A DNA stretch of 64,000 nucleotides from Oscillospiraceae bacterium (GTDB lineage: Bacteria > Bacillota > Clostridia > Oscillospirales > Ruminococcaceae), in the NCBI GenBank assembly GCA_031282245.1, contig JAITEB010000026.1, positions 1-64,000 on the forward strand, written 5' to 3'. A program made the translations under genes and the position numbers. Below, piece by piece: positions 53,510 to 61,699 of the stretch (positions are counted from its first letter, which is position 1; every line of letters begins with the position of its first letter). The notes beneath the pieces are model-generated. The model was not told where the DNA came from, did not search any database, and saw nothing but the letters and a program-made list of their open reading frames with translations.

Positions 53510-53586
53510 CGAGGTGTAGCTCAGTTTGGTAGAGTGCCTGCTTTGGGAGCAGGATGCCGCAGGTTCGAGTCCTGTCACCTCGACCA
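53510..53586 (+). tRNA. tRNA-Pro (TGG anticodon)
   Basis: A complete cloverleaf can be drawn. The acceptor is CGAGGTG pairing with CACCTCG, the D arm is AGCTCAGTTTGGTAGAGT, and the anticodon stem CCTGC/GCAGG carries loop TTTGGGA with anticodon TGG at 53544-53546. The T arm holds GGTTCGAGTCC. The 3' CCA is encoded. A mobile region begins immediately downstream, so this gene may be an integration target. Confidence 0.96.
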
Positions 53587-53644
53587 GTGCGAGTGTTCTT
53601 ACAGCACTTGAGATTGTTGGTAGCAATCTCAAGTCTGGGACACT

Positions 53645-55117
53645 CTACAAGTTCACTACTTGTTGAGATTGGGAGTAGCTTAATGCTACTCCTTTTCTCG
53701 TTTGTATCAAAACTTCCGGCTGCGGAAGCGGTAACACGTTTGGTATCTTGATAGAGCCGACGCAGTTGTAATGGATTTTGAGCTTTTGAACGTGTACGCC
53801 GTCTATCTTCTCGGCCTGTTCCGCTTCATACTTCGTGGACATTTTAGAAAACCGCTCGTCGGTGATTTTCCAGATTGCGTTGTCCTCGTAAATACGCACA
53901 AGCAGGTTATCAAGCTCCGCATCGCGCTTCTGCAAGTCTTTAAGCACCCGCCGCATGGCTTCTCGTTCGGCTTCTATGTTCTGCTGTGATTGCCCGATTG
54001 CCGCTTTGACAAAATCATTCTCATACCGGCTTGCAAATTGCGTCAGGCGGCGTATCTCGCCAAGCACGACTTGCTCCAAGAAGTCAACACGGACGTAATG
54101 CGTGGAAACGCATTGGCGGCGGCTGTTGTAGTTGGCGCAGTTGAAATACTTAATATCATGGTTGCCTTGATTGAAATGGAAATTGAGATTGCCGCCGCAA
54201 TCGGCGCACCGCAAAAGGCCGGAAAACATATTTTTCTCGCCGTCAAAGGTCTTGCGCTTGCGTATCTTCCCGCGCTTCTGCTGTACCTGTTCCCATATTT
54301 CCCGCTTGACGATGGGCGCGTGTACGTCCTTGAAAACCGCCCAATTTTCCTCGCTGTTCGGTAGCCGCTCCTTTTTCTTAAAGGAGATTTGGAATAGGTC
54401 TTGAAGTTGATAACGTCGCCGCAATACTCCTGCAAAGAAAGGATTTTGACGACGGTTGAGCTATTCCACCTGTGCGGCTCCCGGTCAGTTACCTTGCCGG
54501 GTCGTTTTACGCCTTTGCTGCGCCAGTAGAACATGGGCGTTAGGATTTTGTCGGCAGATAGGGCGGCGGTGAAAGCGGTTCGCCCGCGTTGCCCCGCACC
54601 CGGTTGGATAGGCAGCGCTTTTTGGAAATATCGCGGGCGTATTGCTCGTTCGCCCAGTTACGCAGAAATATAAACTCGTCGTCGCCCATCTGCGTGTCGA
54701 TACTGTCACCCACGGATACCAGCCGGATTTCGTGTTCGGGTAGAAAATCATCAATCAGCTTGTCGGCTTCTGTGCGGTTGCGGTACAGGCGGGATAAATC
54801 CTTGACCGCTATGCAATGTACGCCACCGCGTATCCCTGTTCCAGCTTTGCAAGCATATCCTGTAAGCCGGGGCGTTTAGCGACTACGCCGGTTATACCGT
54901 CGTCCATGAAGATAATCAAAACGGTATAGCCGTATTCCCTCACCAACTGCGTTAAGAGCTTAATTTGATTTTGTATGCTGTTGCTCTCGCCCTCTAACTC
55001 GTCCTCGCGGGAAATGCGAACGTAGATAAACGCGGTTTTGGCCCGGTCTTTTTTGCCGTACCGTAGCCCTGTATCTGTGGCATAATAGATTTTGGCTTTG
55101 TTACTCGGCTGTTTCAC
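53645..55117 (-). pseudogene. Large serine recombinase (TnpX-like), multiply frameshifted
   Basis: GTG 55117, behind AAAGGAGG, begins a protein with the serine-resolvase N-terminus FIYVRISREDELEGESNSI, where Ser of RIS is the nucleophile. It stops at 54809. Other frames then continue in order. VKDLSRLYRNRTEADKLIDD follows directly, then RQNPNA and FYWRSKGVKRPG near 54530-54560. SLQEYCGDVINFKTYSKS comes next, and after 54424 EENWAVFKDVHAPIVKREIW with the recombinase zinc ribbon LLRCADCGG. At least three to four frameshifts break about 490 codons, so it cannot make an intact site-specific recombinase unless the assembly is wrong. Confidence 0.85.
53672..53697 (+). terminator. Terminator downstream of tRNA-Pro
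   Basis: GGAGTAGC (53672-53679) pairs with GCTACTCC (53685-53692), followed by TTTTC. A second perfect stem, CTTGAGATTG/CAATCTCAAG, lies at 53607-53633 without a U-tract. Confidence 0.7.
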
Positions 55118-55218
55118 AAGCCCTCCTTTCCGATAGCCGAATAGACAATATTCCCTTGCGAATATTGTACCACGCGGGCTATCGAATGTCACGCAAAAAG
55201 CCCGGTATCAGGGCGTTT

Positions 55219-55410
55219 TTAGGGTTTTCCTGTATCGGATTGAATGAGGCGCAAAAGGATTGTAGCAACGGTATCTTTTGCGTCTTCTTTGAAAACAGGC
55301 TCGACGATAAAAGTCTTGCCTTGCACGTTATAGGTTCGTGTATCTTCCAAAGGATTTTGCCCGGACGCTCCGGGCATTTTCCCGTTGTTGCTTTCACTGG
55401 AATTGTCCAT
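55219..55410 (-). CDS. TnpW-like transposon-encoded small protein
   Basis: A 63-residue protein from ATG 55410 behind AAAGGGG. The C-terminal half, YNVQGKTFIVEPVFKEDAKD followed by TVATILLRLIQSD, resembles the small TnpW family encoded next to TnpX-type recombinases in Firmicutes conjugative or mobilisable elements. Function is unknown. It is immediately upstream of the recombinase remnant. Confidence 0.7.
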   Translation of the reverse strand: MDNSSESNNGKMPGASGQNPLEDTRTYNVQGKTFIVEPVFKEDAKDTVATILLRLIQSDTGKP

Positions 55411-55822
55411 AGCAAAAGCCCCTTTCATTGAATAGGTAAAATGAAAATAGGCATTATCGGACGGACGCGGGCGCGTCCTCACGGGAATTTCACCCCTCCG
55501 TGGTTCTCACCAAGCCGCCCCCATCGGCTGCGACGCTTTGAACGCTCGGCCTGTGGCTGGACGGGAGTATCATTGTCATTCCCACGCGGTCATAGCCCAC
55601 AAGTCACCCGTACTTGTTTCCCGGCTGTCGGTTGTATCGCTCCACTTCCCCCATAGGGGGAAAGCATCGTGGCGTACCCGCCGTCCGGCTCTGCATGAAA
55701 ATAGAAAGTATCCGATTTGCCTTATACTGCGCCGCCGTTCTCTTGCGAGCTTTCTTTGTCAAGGTGTGAAGTTCAGGCACAAAGCCGGATTGTTGAAAGG
55801 GGTAAAGCCAATCCGGCAAATG
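55411..55822. other. Non-coding spacer of the conjugative-element remnant
   Basis: A 412-bp stretch between the TnpW-like and HTH genes. It includes several short GC-rich hairpin-forming segments, for example the TTTCCCCCTATGGGGGAA palindrome (complement of 55649-55667). A TTG-initiated frame of 71 codons exists on the minus strand at 55604-55819, but its composition is not protein-like after the first 45 codons, so I leave it uncalled. Confidence 0.5.
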
Positions 55823-56032
55823 CTAAATCCTGAACGAAAGGACGGCCTGCATGAGCTTTGACCGCAAACGGTCTTGAATGTCGCCGTCTATGCCGTAATA
55901 GGTATTGCCGCGCTCGTCGCGCAACGTCCGCATAGAAAACTCAGCTATGTAGCTCTCGTAACGCTGTATGACAATCGCCATAGCGTCAGGGTCGCCCTTT
56001 GTAGCGGCTATGATGACCGGGTAGGGCAACAA
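55823..56032 (-). CDS. HTH-domain protein of conjugative elements
   Basis: A 69-residue protein resembling the short helix-turn-helix ORF found beside the sigma-like gene in Tn916/Tn1549-type elements. It begins MLPYPVIIAATKGDPDAMA, then YESYIAEFSMRTL, and ends with a basic helix RLRSKLMQAVLSF. It follows the sigma-like gene by about 20 bp. It probably regulates element transfer genes, now largely absent. Confidence 0.75.
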   Translation of the reverse strand: MLPYPVIIAATKGDPDAMAIVIQRYESYIAEFSMRTLRDERGNTYYGIDGDIQDRLRSKLMQAVLSFRI

Positions 56033-56053
56033 GCCACGCTCGTTCTGTTCGTG

Positions 56054-56494
56054 TTACAAATCTTCCCATTCATCAGCGTGTTCCTCCAAATAGCGTTTTA
56101 GCAGCTTAAAAGAGCTTGTCCGGCGGTACTGTACCGTGCTGCGGGGAATATCCAGCAATTCGCTGATTTCCACGTTGCTCATTTCCATGAAGTAGTACAG
56201 CAATACCGCCTTGCGCTTGTCCTCCGGCAAGCTGTGAAGTGCGTTGGCCAGCAGCTTCAGCGTGATTTTCTTTCCTCCCACGTTAAAGGCTTCTGCGGCT
56301 TCATTCTCGAAATAGGTATCAAGCGTATAAAGCTGGTTTTCTTCCTGTGGCGTAAGGTCTGAAAACGTCACTTCCCGTAACTGCCGCCGTTTCACTTGCT
56401 TGTGGGCATTGATAGCTTCGCGCTCCAACATCCGCTTGCAAAAGGCATTGAACGCACAACGTATCTGCAATTGGGAACGTGCGGGTTCGTCCAT
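56054..56494 (-). CDS. Sigma-70 family factor of a conjugative element
   Basis: A protein of 146 residues. The N-terminal part is a region-2-like helix bundle (CAFNAFCKRMLEREAINAHK). The C-terminal region 4 is SLPEDKRKAVLLYYFMEMSN followed by VEISELLDIPRSTVQYRR, a clear helix-turn-helix. Such short sigma-like proteins sit just before the HTH and recombination genes in Tn916/Tn1549-like elements. I start it at ATG 56494, preceded by GGGGGTGAGAAC. The longer upstream frame is unlikely. Confidence 0.82.
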   Translation of the reverse strand: MDEPARSQLQIRCAFNAFCKRMLEREAINAHKQVKRRQLREVTFSDLTPQEENQLYTLDTYFENEAAEAFNVGGKKITLKLLANALHSLPEDKRKAVLLYYFMEMSNVEISELLDIPRSTVQYRRTSSFKLLKRYLEEHADEWEDL

Positions 56495-56944
56495 GTTCTC
56501 ACCCCCTTTCGCGTCTGCGTAGGCGGGTGGTGGTTTTCCCCTTTCACTTCCCTCAACAACGGCATTTGAGATATGCCAAAGATTAAGGCCAAATTTTTGA
56601 AAATATTTTTGTGGCAAGGCGCAAAAATGCCCGGCTGAACATAAGTCAGCCGGACACAAAGGCAAATATTTCCTATCGTGTAATGTGTGTAGGTACATTG
56701 AAGGGCGGAGTATGCCGCTGCAAAGGACAGACTTTTTTTGACAGTCTACCTAACGGCGGCGGGATATAGCAAATAAAGGACATAGCGATACCTCCCCGGA
56801 TACCGCCGTGTCCTTAAAAAAGGGTACAGTTAATACACCCCCTGCCTATCCATTTTTTTCAAAAGGAAAGCGGCGGCTTTGATTATTTCAAAACCGCCGC
56901 TTGATAACCCAAATATTGTCGCGCACAAACGCGGTTTATCCGTT
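56495..56944. other. Junction between conjugative-element remnant and phage module
   Basis: A 450-bp gap with no convincing gene. It holds an imperfect hairpin with AAGGACA/TGTCCTT arms near 56776-56816 and the terminator at 56868-56902. The boundary between the two mobile segments must lie here, but no direct repeat was recognised. Confidence 0.55.
56868..56902 (-). terminator. Terminator at the end of the phage head operon
   Basis: AAGCGGCGG-TTTGA and TCAAA-CCGCCGCTT arms form a 14-bp stem with one bulged pair around a short loop. In the minus direction it is followed by TCCTTTTG. It lies 43 bp after the last phage gene. Confidence 0.7.
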
Positions 56945-57295
56945 TTATTTAGGTATCTTTCCCAGTGCTAATTCTTTTTGTATCGCTTCATCCAAAAAAT
57001 GCTGAAAGCCAGAAATACCAAACCCGACCCGATAACAACTGACAACATCGTGGTCTTCGGAGTGAATGCCGGCGGTTACAAAGCGGCCGCGGCGGTCGGT
57101 GCGCGGCTTGCCGATTTTTATCGCCTTTTTTCCGCGCCCGGTTCGCGCCGGGGCGAGACTGCGGGCTTCCTCGCAGATGGGAATGGCGGCCGCGACTAAA
57201 ATATCGTCAACTTTCCCGCCGGGAAGCTTTTGAGAAAATTTATCCAAATTTTCTTTAATTTGCTCGTGATTGCTTAATTTTATTGTGATGGGCAT
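56945..57295 (-). CDS. HK97 gp10-like head-tail/tail completion protein
   Basis: A 116-residue protein opening MPITIKLSNHEQIKENLDKF, with a basic middle (PARTGRGKKAIKIGKPRTDR) and VGFGISGFQHFLDEAI near the end. This is the usual layout of HK97 gp10 family proteins, which complete the connector or tail-tube interface. It overlaps the preceding gene by one base. It is the last gene of the module; no major tail protein follows. Confidence 0.82.
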   Translation of the reverse strand: MPITIKLSNHEQIKENLDKFSQKLPGGKVDDILVAAAIPICEEARSLAPARTGRGKKAIKIGKPRTDRRGRFVTAGIHSEDHDVVSCYRVGFGISGFQHFLDEAIQKELALGKIPK

Positions 57296-57636
57296 TAATT
57301 CGGCTCCTTTTCCTCACGTTTTGCCCGAACGGTCATGATATCGCCGATGCCGCGCCCCTCGTTTATTTGGATAATATTGTAAAACTGCGCTTTGTACTTG
57401 ATGCGCATGTCGTTTGTAATATCGTTCCTGTGCCATATGGTAAAAACTGTAGTTTTTTCCAGCTGGACGGCGGCGGCGCTGTAATATTCCCTGCCGCCGA
57501 CGTCCTCTTTACAGGCGCGGACTGTTACAAAATCTTTCCATTCCTCCGGCTGTTCATAACCCGAAGAATCCACATTCTGGAGCTTTCGCTGGAAAATAAT
57601 TTTATGTTTCATCTCGCCGAAATTACGCATTGCCAT
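57295..57636 (-). CDS. Phage head-tail adaptor (head closure) protein
   Basis: A 113-residue protein of the SPP1 gp16-like head-closure family. It starts MAMRNFGEMKHKIIFQRKLQ and continues WKDFVTVRACKEDVGGREYY with the late motif IKYKAQFYNIIQINEGRG. I use ATG 57636 because it lies one base after the upstream stop; the longer frame overlaps that gene. Confidence 0.82.
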   Translation of the reverse strand: MAMRNFGEMKHKIIFQRKLQNVDSSGYEQPEEWKDFVTVRACKEDVGGREYYSAAAVQLEKTTVFTIWHRNDITNDMRIKYKAQFYNIIQINEGRGIGDIMTVRAKREEKEPN

Positions 57637-57637
57637 A

Positions 57638-57958
57638 TTATTCCCTATCTGGATAGCGCAGCCGGTGAACATAATCCCAGATCATCTGGTTGTATCCCAT
57701 ATTTTCGCGCATGGCGCCGATTGCCGCATTAAGTGAAGTTCTGTTCATGTATTTATAGGCTGAAATTCTGTAAATAGCTTCCAGATACTCAATATTTTCC
57801 TCCTGAACGGGAACTCCCGCGCCCCAGAGCTGCTCGGCCGTTCCCTGGATAAAAGAGCTTAAAACATAAGTTTGAACTTCTTCTTCGTCCAGATAACAGT
57901 AATCACGCGCCAGAGCAAAAGCTTTCGCGGCGAATTTTTCGCTCAGTAAGGCGCCCAT
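57638..57958 (-). CDS. Phage head-tail connector (gp6-like)
   Basis: A 106-residue all-helical protein containing ARDYCYLDEEEVQTYVLSSF and YKYMNRTSLNAAIGAMRENM, the pattern of DNA-packaging/connector proteins of the HK97 gp6 / SPP1 gp15 group. Its start codon shares one base with the capsid gene stop (TGATG). Confidence 0.8.
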   Translation of the reverse strand: MGALLSEKFAAKAFALARDYCYLDEEEVQTYVLSSFIQGTAEQLWGAGVPVQEENIEYLEAIYRISAYKYMNRTSLNAAIGAMRENMGYNQMIWDYVHRLRYPDRE

Positions 57959-59133
57959 CAGTTAGATTCGCCGCTTGAGCCGCCTTCTCCGGCGGAAATT
58001 TCCACAATGCGCAGGGCGTTCAGGAGTTTCACCTGAATATCGAACCAGGCAGTCAGCACGAATTTATAAATGCCCGTGTCAACGTCCTTTGCAACGTCAT
58101 AAGTCGTGCCAATATCATAATTAAGGTGAATCTGGCGTAAATCTCCAACAATGGGCTTTATTGCGGCTTCACAGAAAATTACAGGAACGCCAATAATATC
58201 CTCCGGCTTTGCGCCCCAAAGCGCTTCGGAACCGTTTGCAAGCGCGATAAGACTGGCCGTCCAGTCCGCCCGGCGCATAACGACTTTCGCGTTTGCCTGC
58301 GCGTAGTCCGGCAAGTCGCCGATGGCCGCAAGAATACCGCTGACCGCGTCGCTTCCGGAAACTATTGGGATTTCGACGTTGTAGACGCTCATATGCGTCT
58401 CGTCCTGCGGCGCGCTGGCTGGAGTTTCGGCAAAAATGACCTTTTTTTCTTTGGCTGCAAGCCCGGAGCGCAAAAGCCCGTCAATATAGCCCTGCAGGCC
58501 CAGAGCGCTCCCCCGGAGAAGCGAATCAGAAATTCTTGTGGTAACTTTCAGCTTGTTGCGGCCAAAAACAATGGTATTGCCAGCGGAAATATTTACTAGT
58601 TTTGCCTCATCTTTGTCCGTGATAAAGTCGTCGTCAATCGTGTAAGCGATCCGCGGCAGCTCCAGCCCGCCGATGCTGCTCACCGTGATGTGCTCGCGCA
58701 GCGGGTTCTGCTCGAACGGCTCGGACACAATCTCTTTGCCCAGCGTTGAAGGCAGCAGACGGTCGCCGTAGCCCAGATCGGCGTCGCCGGCCGGAATCCC
58801 GCCCAGCCCCAAATACGCTTTTCGGATGCCCTCGCAGTCGCCCAGAAGCGCGGCCTTGTAGAATTCCCCGCGCGCCTGCAGTTTGGCCGCTTTCCCGTCA
58901 GGTTTGGCAATTTTGGCGGATATTGCGGATTTTTCTTCGGACTCTTGGCGGTCGTGCGCCTCTTTCAAAATAGAAAAGCGCTTGTCCAGGTCGGTGAGCC
59001 TGCATTTCAGCGCGTCCAATTCCTCGGATTTAACTGCGGGATTGGCGGCTTTGCCGCTCAGCTCGTCCCCAACTGCGGCGATTTCGGCGCGCAGAACGGC
59101 CATATCTTCCTTTTTCTGGTATAAAGTTGACAT
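57958..59133 (-). CDS. HK97-family major capsid protein
   Basis: A protein of 391 residues. The N-terminal 90 or so are charged and coiled-coil (delta/scaffolding domain). The HK97 fold starts around RGEFYKAALLGD. LLPSTLGKEIVSEPFEQNPL and PRIAYTIDDDFITDKDEA are typical of the E-loop and spine region, and VVMRRADWTASLIALANGSE of the A domain. The delta domain would be removed by the protease encoded upstream. The ribosome site is AAAAGGAG. It is probably expressed as part of one leftward morphogenesis operon. Confidence 0.9.
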   Translation of the reverse strand: MSTLYQKKEDMAVLRAEIAAVGDELSGKAANPAVKSEELDALKCRLTDLDKRFSILKEAHDRQESEEKSAISAKIAKPDGKAAKLQARGEFYKAALLGDCEGIRKAYLGLGGIPAGDADLGYGDRLLPSTLGKEIVSEPFEQNPLREHITVSSIGGLELPRIAYTIDDDFITDKDEAKLVNISAGNTIVFGRNKLKVTTRISDSLLRGSALGLQGYIDGLLRSGLAAKEKKVIFAETPASAPQDETHMSVYNVEIPIVSGSDAVSGILAAIGDLPDYAQANAKVVMRRADWTASLIALANGSEALWGAKPEDIIGVPVIFCEAAIKPIVGDLRQIHLNYDIGTTYDVAKDVDTGIYKFVLTAWFDIQVKLLNALRIVEISAGEGGSSGESN

Positions 59134-59134
59134 T

Positions 59135-59773
59135 TTAATAAAGCTCCTTTTGGTATTTATTTAATATTTTTCTGCATTCATCCAGCAGTCGTTCACAATC
59201 CTGCCCTGGGCTGGGCGACCGGGGGCTGCGGAAACTCTTCACCACTCCGGCGTTTCTTTGCGCGGGAACAGCCACAAACGACCATTCGTAGGCATCCGCG
59301 GGCTCGTCGAGCGTGAGATAGGCGCCGTTTTCGCCCGGCGTATGCTCACAGCGGCTTTCTATACAGTTTTTACCACAGATAGAACAAATTGCCTTTTTTA
59401 CAGCCAGCGATACACTGACCTCTTTATTGATGCCGCCTTCGATAAAGTCGATAAACGGCGCGGTTTCGGCGTTTTTCACCATGTAGGCGCTGGCTTCCAG
59501 CCTGGCGTAGCCGCCCTCTTGAACAACGCGCGTGTCAAAAATCCGCGCCACCTGATTCACTGAGCGCGCGTCATGGTCTTTTATTCCTGTTTTTCCAAGA
59601 AAAAGCTCGGCCATTTTATACAATGCGGCGATTGAAAAGCGCTCAAAATCGCGGTCAATTTGATTGTCGCAAAGCGCCACGTTAAAAATATAGACTTCAT
59701 CAGGGCGCAGTGAACACATGGCATATCTATTAATTTTATCCATTATTTCTTGTATTTGCTTGATAGTTTTCAT
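59135..59773 (-). CDS. Prohead maturation protease
   Basis: A 212-residue HK97-type (assemblin-fold) protease with the catalytic His in GKTGIKDHDARSVNQV and Ser in NKEVSVSLAV. An inserted cysteine cluster CSICGKNCIESRCEH could bind zinc. It cleaves scaffold and delta domains during capsid maturation. The start is uncertain. ATG 59773 lies inside the portal gene with AAGGAG directly abutting it, and an internal ATG after IQEI is an alternative. Confidence 0.82.
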   Translation of the reverse strand: MKTIKQIQEIMDKINRYAMCSLRPDEVYIFNVALCDNQIDRDFERFSIAALYKMAELFLGKTGIKDHDARSVNQVARIFDTRVVQEGGYARLEASAYMVKNAETAPFIDFIEGGINKEVSVSLAVKKAICSICGKNCIESRCEHTPGENGAYLTLDEPADAYEWSFVAVPAQRNAGVVKSFRSPRSPSPGQDCERLLDECRKILNKYQKELY

Positions 59774-60986
59774 CTCCTTTTTCTGGAATATTTAGTTGCC
59801 TGGCATAATCTGCCACAAGAACCTGCACAGCGGGAAGCGGCAGCAAATCGCGCGCGGCCAGAAGCTGGTTCCCGCCCTCGGCGTCCGGCAGACCTTCGGA
59901 CATCCGGACTTCGTTGGGCATAAGCCAGCCGCCGCGAATGGCCTTGCTGAAATAGTCGGCGCGCGCGCCCATGTCGGACAGCAGGAATTTATTTACTTCA
60001 AAGCTAAAATACAGGCCGGAATCCCGCTCTTTCGGAGTAAGCAATTTTTTCCCGTATTCCTGGGAATACTCTTCAAAAATGGGTTTCAGACAGAACTGCA
60101 GAAATTCCAGCGTGCCCTGCTCGTTGCTCGAATAGCTGGAGCCGCCAAAATCTCCCAGCATGTGTGGGGGCAAAGTATAGACCGTCGCGACTCTGTTTTT
60201 GGTTATTTTCTCCACATCAAGCAATTTTGGGTCAATGGCCGAACCGGAAAGCCTGTCGGCGGTGGTCCCAGCGTCCAGCACGATCAGCTGCCCCTTGCTT
60301 TTCCTGTAGTTTTCCAAAAACGAGGCGATTATTCTGGCTTTTTTATCCTCGCTGACTTCGGAGGGGATATGCAGGGTTACGGCGGAATTTATCCCGCTTT
60401 CAAGCTGCCGGATAGAAATGCGCTTGACGTTTTCGTCATAATCAAGCGTTCCCCGGAGCACAGAAACGGGAGAAATTCCCTTATAACCATTCGTGCACAC
60501 GTGTTTTAGATGTATAATACTGGAACAATGCACAAATAATTCCGGTTTATTCGCTCCCGGCGCAAGCTTGTACCAAAGTTCGTCCGTATCGTCGTTGATA
60601 ACAGGTTCGACTTTTGCGGGGTCAAGAATGTCCAGGTTTTCCGGAGAGCCGCGCCAGTTCGGCCTTATCAGGGCGTAGGCGTTGCCGTCTGTGTTCCGGA
60701 AGGCTTCAAGCGTCTGCTGAAAACTGTAGGCGGTTTGGCGCATGTTTGGAGAATAATTAACTAATTTTTCTAGATAATGGTCATATTGGATAACTCTATT
60801 TTGATACAGATGGCAGCGCACAGCCGCCACAGAGCGCGAAATCCGCGTTACTGCCGCAAAAATGGCCTCACTGGTGCTCAGTGAGTAGTCCCCGGCGCTC
60901 CACATGAAAGGCGTGTAATAATTTATGTTTTGCGCCGGAGGTTCTCGTCCCCGTTTTTTGCCTTTGAATTTGTCTAAAATTCCCAT
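59736..60986 (-). CDS. HK97-family portal protein
   Basis: A 416-residue protein forming the dodecameric portal through which DNA enters the head. Characteristic segments are DYSLSTSEAIFAAVTRISRS, ILDPAKVEPVINDD, RVATVYTLPPHMLGDFGGSS and the C-terminal SDMGARADYFSKAIRGGWLM and NEVRMSEGLP. ATG 60986 has AAAGGAGG upstream. It overlaps the protease gene by 38 bp. Confidence 0.92.
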   Translation of the reverse strand: MGILDKFKGKKRGREPPAQNINYYTPFMWSAGDYSLSTSEAIFAAVTRISRSVAAVRCHLYQNRVIQYDHYLEKLVNYSPNMRQTAYSFQQTLEAFRNTDGNAYALIRPNWRGSPENLDILDPAKVEPVINDDTDELWYKLAPGANKPELFVHCSSIIHLKHVCTNGYKGISPVSVLRGTLDYDENVKRISIRQLESGINSAVTLHIPSEVSEDKKARIIASFLENYRKSKGQLIVLDAGTTADRLSGSAIDPKLLDVEKITKNRVATVYTLPPHMLGDFGGSSYSSNEQGTLEFLQFCLKPIFEEYSQEYGKKLLTPKERDSGLYFSFEVNKFLLSDMGARADYFSKAIRGGWLMPNEVRMSEGLPDAEGGNQLLAARDLLPLPAVQVLVADYARQLNIPEKGDENYQANTRNNG

Positions 60987-61058
60987 TGTGGCCTCCTTTA
61001 GAAATCAAAAAACAGCGCCTCCAGTTTTAATTATGGAGGACGCTGCTTTTATTTTTTA

Positions 61059-61337
61059 TCATTTGTTAAGTAAATCCGAATGTGAACCGGTTCGCGCGGC
61101 GGTAAGAATAAGTTGACCTTTATCAACCGCGTAAATTAACAGCCAGTCCGATTGAACATGGCATTCACGAAATCCCGCCATATCACCGCTTAAGGCATGA
61201 TCCCGGCGCTTAGGGTCAAGCGTTTTTTCAGCGCACAGCTTTTCCAGAACCTCATCAAGCAATTTCATGTTTTTTCCTTGCTTGATTGCGCGTTTTCGGT
61301 CTTTTTTATATTGCGTGGTCGGCACAAGTTTCAGCAC
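61059..61337 (-). CDS. yafQ: YafQ/RelE-superfamily mRNA interferase toxin
   Basis: A 92-residue toxin of the YafQ group. TTQYKKDRKRAIKQGKN at the N-terminus, then RDHALSGDMAGFRECHVQSD and WLLIYAVD, carry the catalytic His and Asp/Arg region. It cleaves mRNA at the ribosome in known homologues. It starts with GTG 3 bp after the antitoxin stop. The pair sits within the phage packaging operon, between terL and portal. Confidence 0.9.
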   Translation of the reverse strand: MLKLVPTTQYKKDRKRAIKQGKNMKLLDEVLEKLCAEKTLDPKRRDHALSGDMAGFRECHVQSDWLLIYAVDKGQLILTAARTGSHSDLLNK

Positions 61338-61340
61338 CTG

Positions 61341-61631
61341 TCACACCTCGTCTTCCGCGTCAAGAGCGGCGTTCATTTGTGCAACGCTGTCATAAGCCTG
61401 CGCTTTGATTCTCCCGCTTATAATGCTCTGTGCCTCCTGCGCCGCGGCCAGGGTTTCAGCATTATATTCCGGCATAGTCATTTCAAAAGGCAAGCCGCCC
61501 ACCATGATAGACTTGTGCAAAAAAATATTTACGGCATCGGAAAGACTAATCCCAAAATTTGAAAAAATGCTGTCAGCTGCGCTTTTTATTTCCGGGCTTA
61601 TTCGTATATTCAGGCTTGATGTTTTAGGCAT
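61341..61631 (-). CDS. RelB/DinJ-family antitoxin
   Basis: A 96-residue antitoxin with the ribbon-helix-helix N-terminus SLNIRISPEIKSAADSIFSN and the DinJ-like continuation FGISLSDAVNIFLHKSIMVG. It represses the pair and neutralises the YafQ-like toxin. ATG 61631 is preferred because GCAAGGAG lies about 9 bases upstream; the longer frame runs into terL. Confidence 0.9.
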   Translation of the reverse strand: MPKTSSLNIRISPEIKSAADSIFSNFGISLSDAVNIFLHKSIMVGGLPFEMTMPEYNAETLAAAQEAQSIISGRIKAQAYDSVAQMNAALDAEDEV

Positions 61632-61699
61632 TTCAAAATCACTCCTTGCTTCTATTATACCCAAAATAATAACAAGCGCAACACATTTGGAAGCAAAAA

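Noticed and set aside
55604..55819. 71-codon minus-strand frame next to the HTH gene
   Set aside because: It starts with TTG without a ribosome site and its second half covers a hairpin-rich non-coding stretch of the element.
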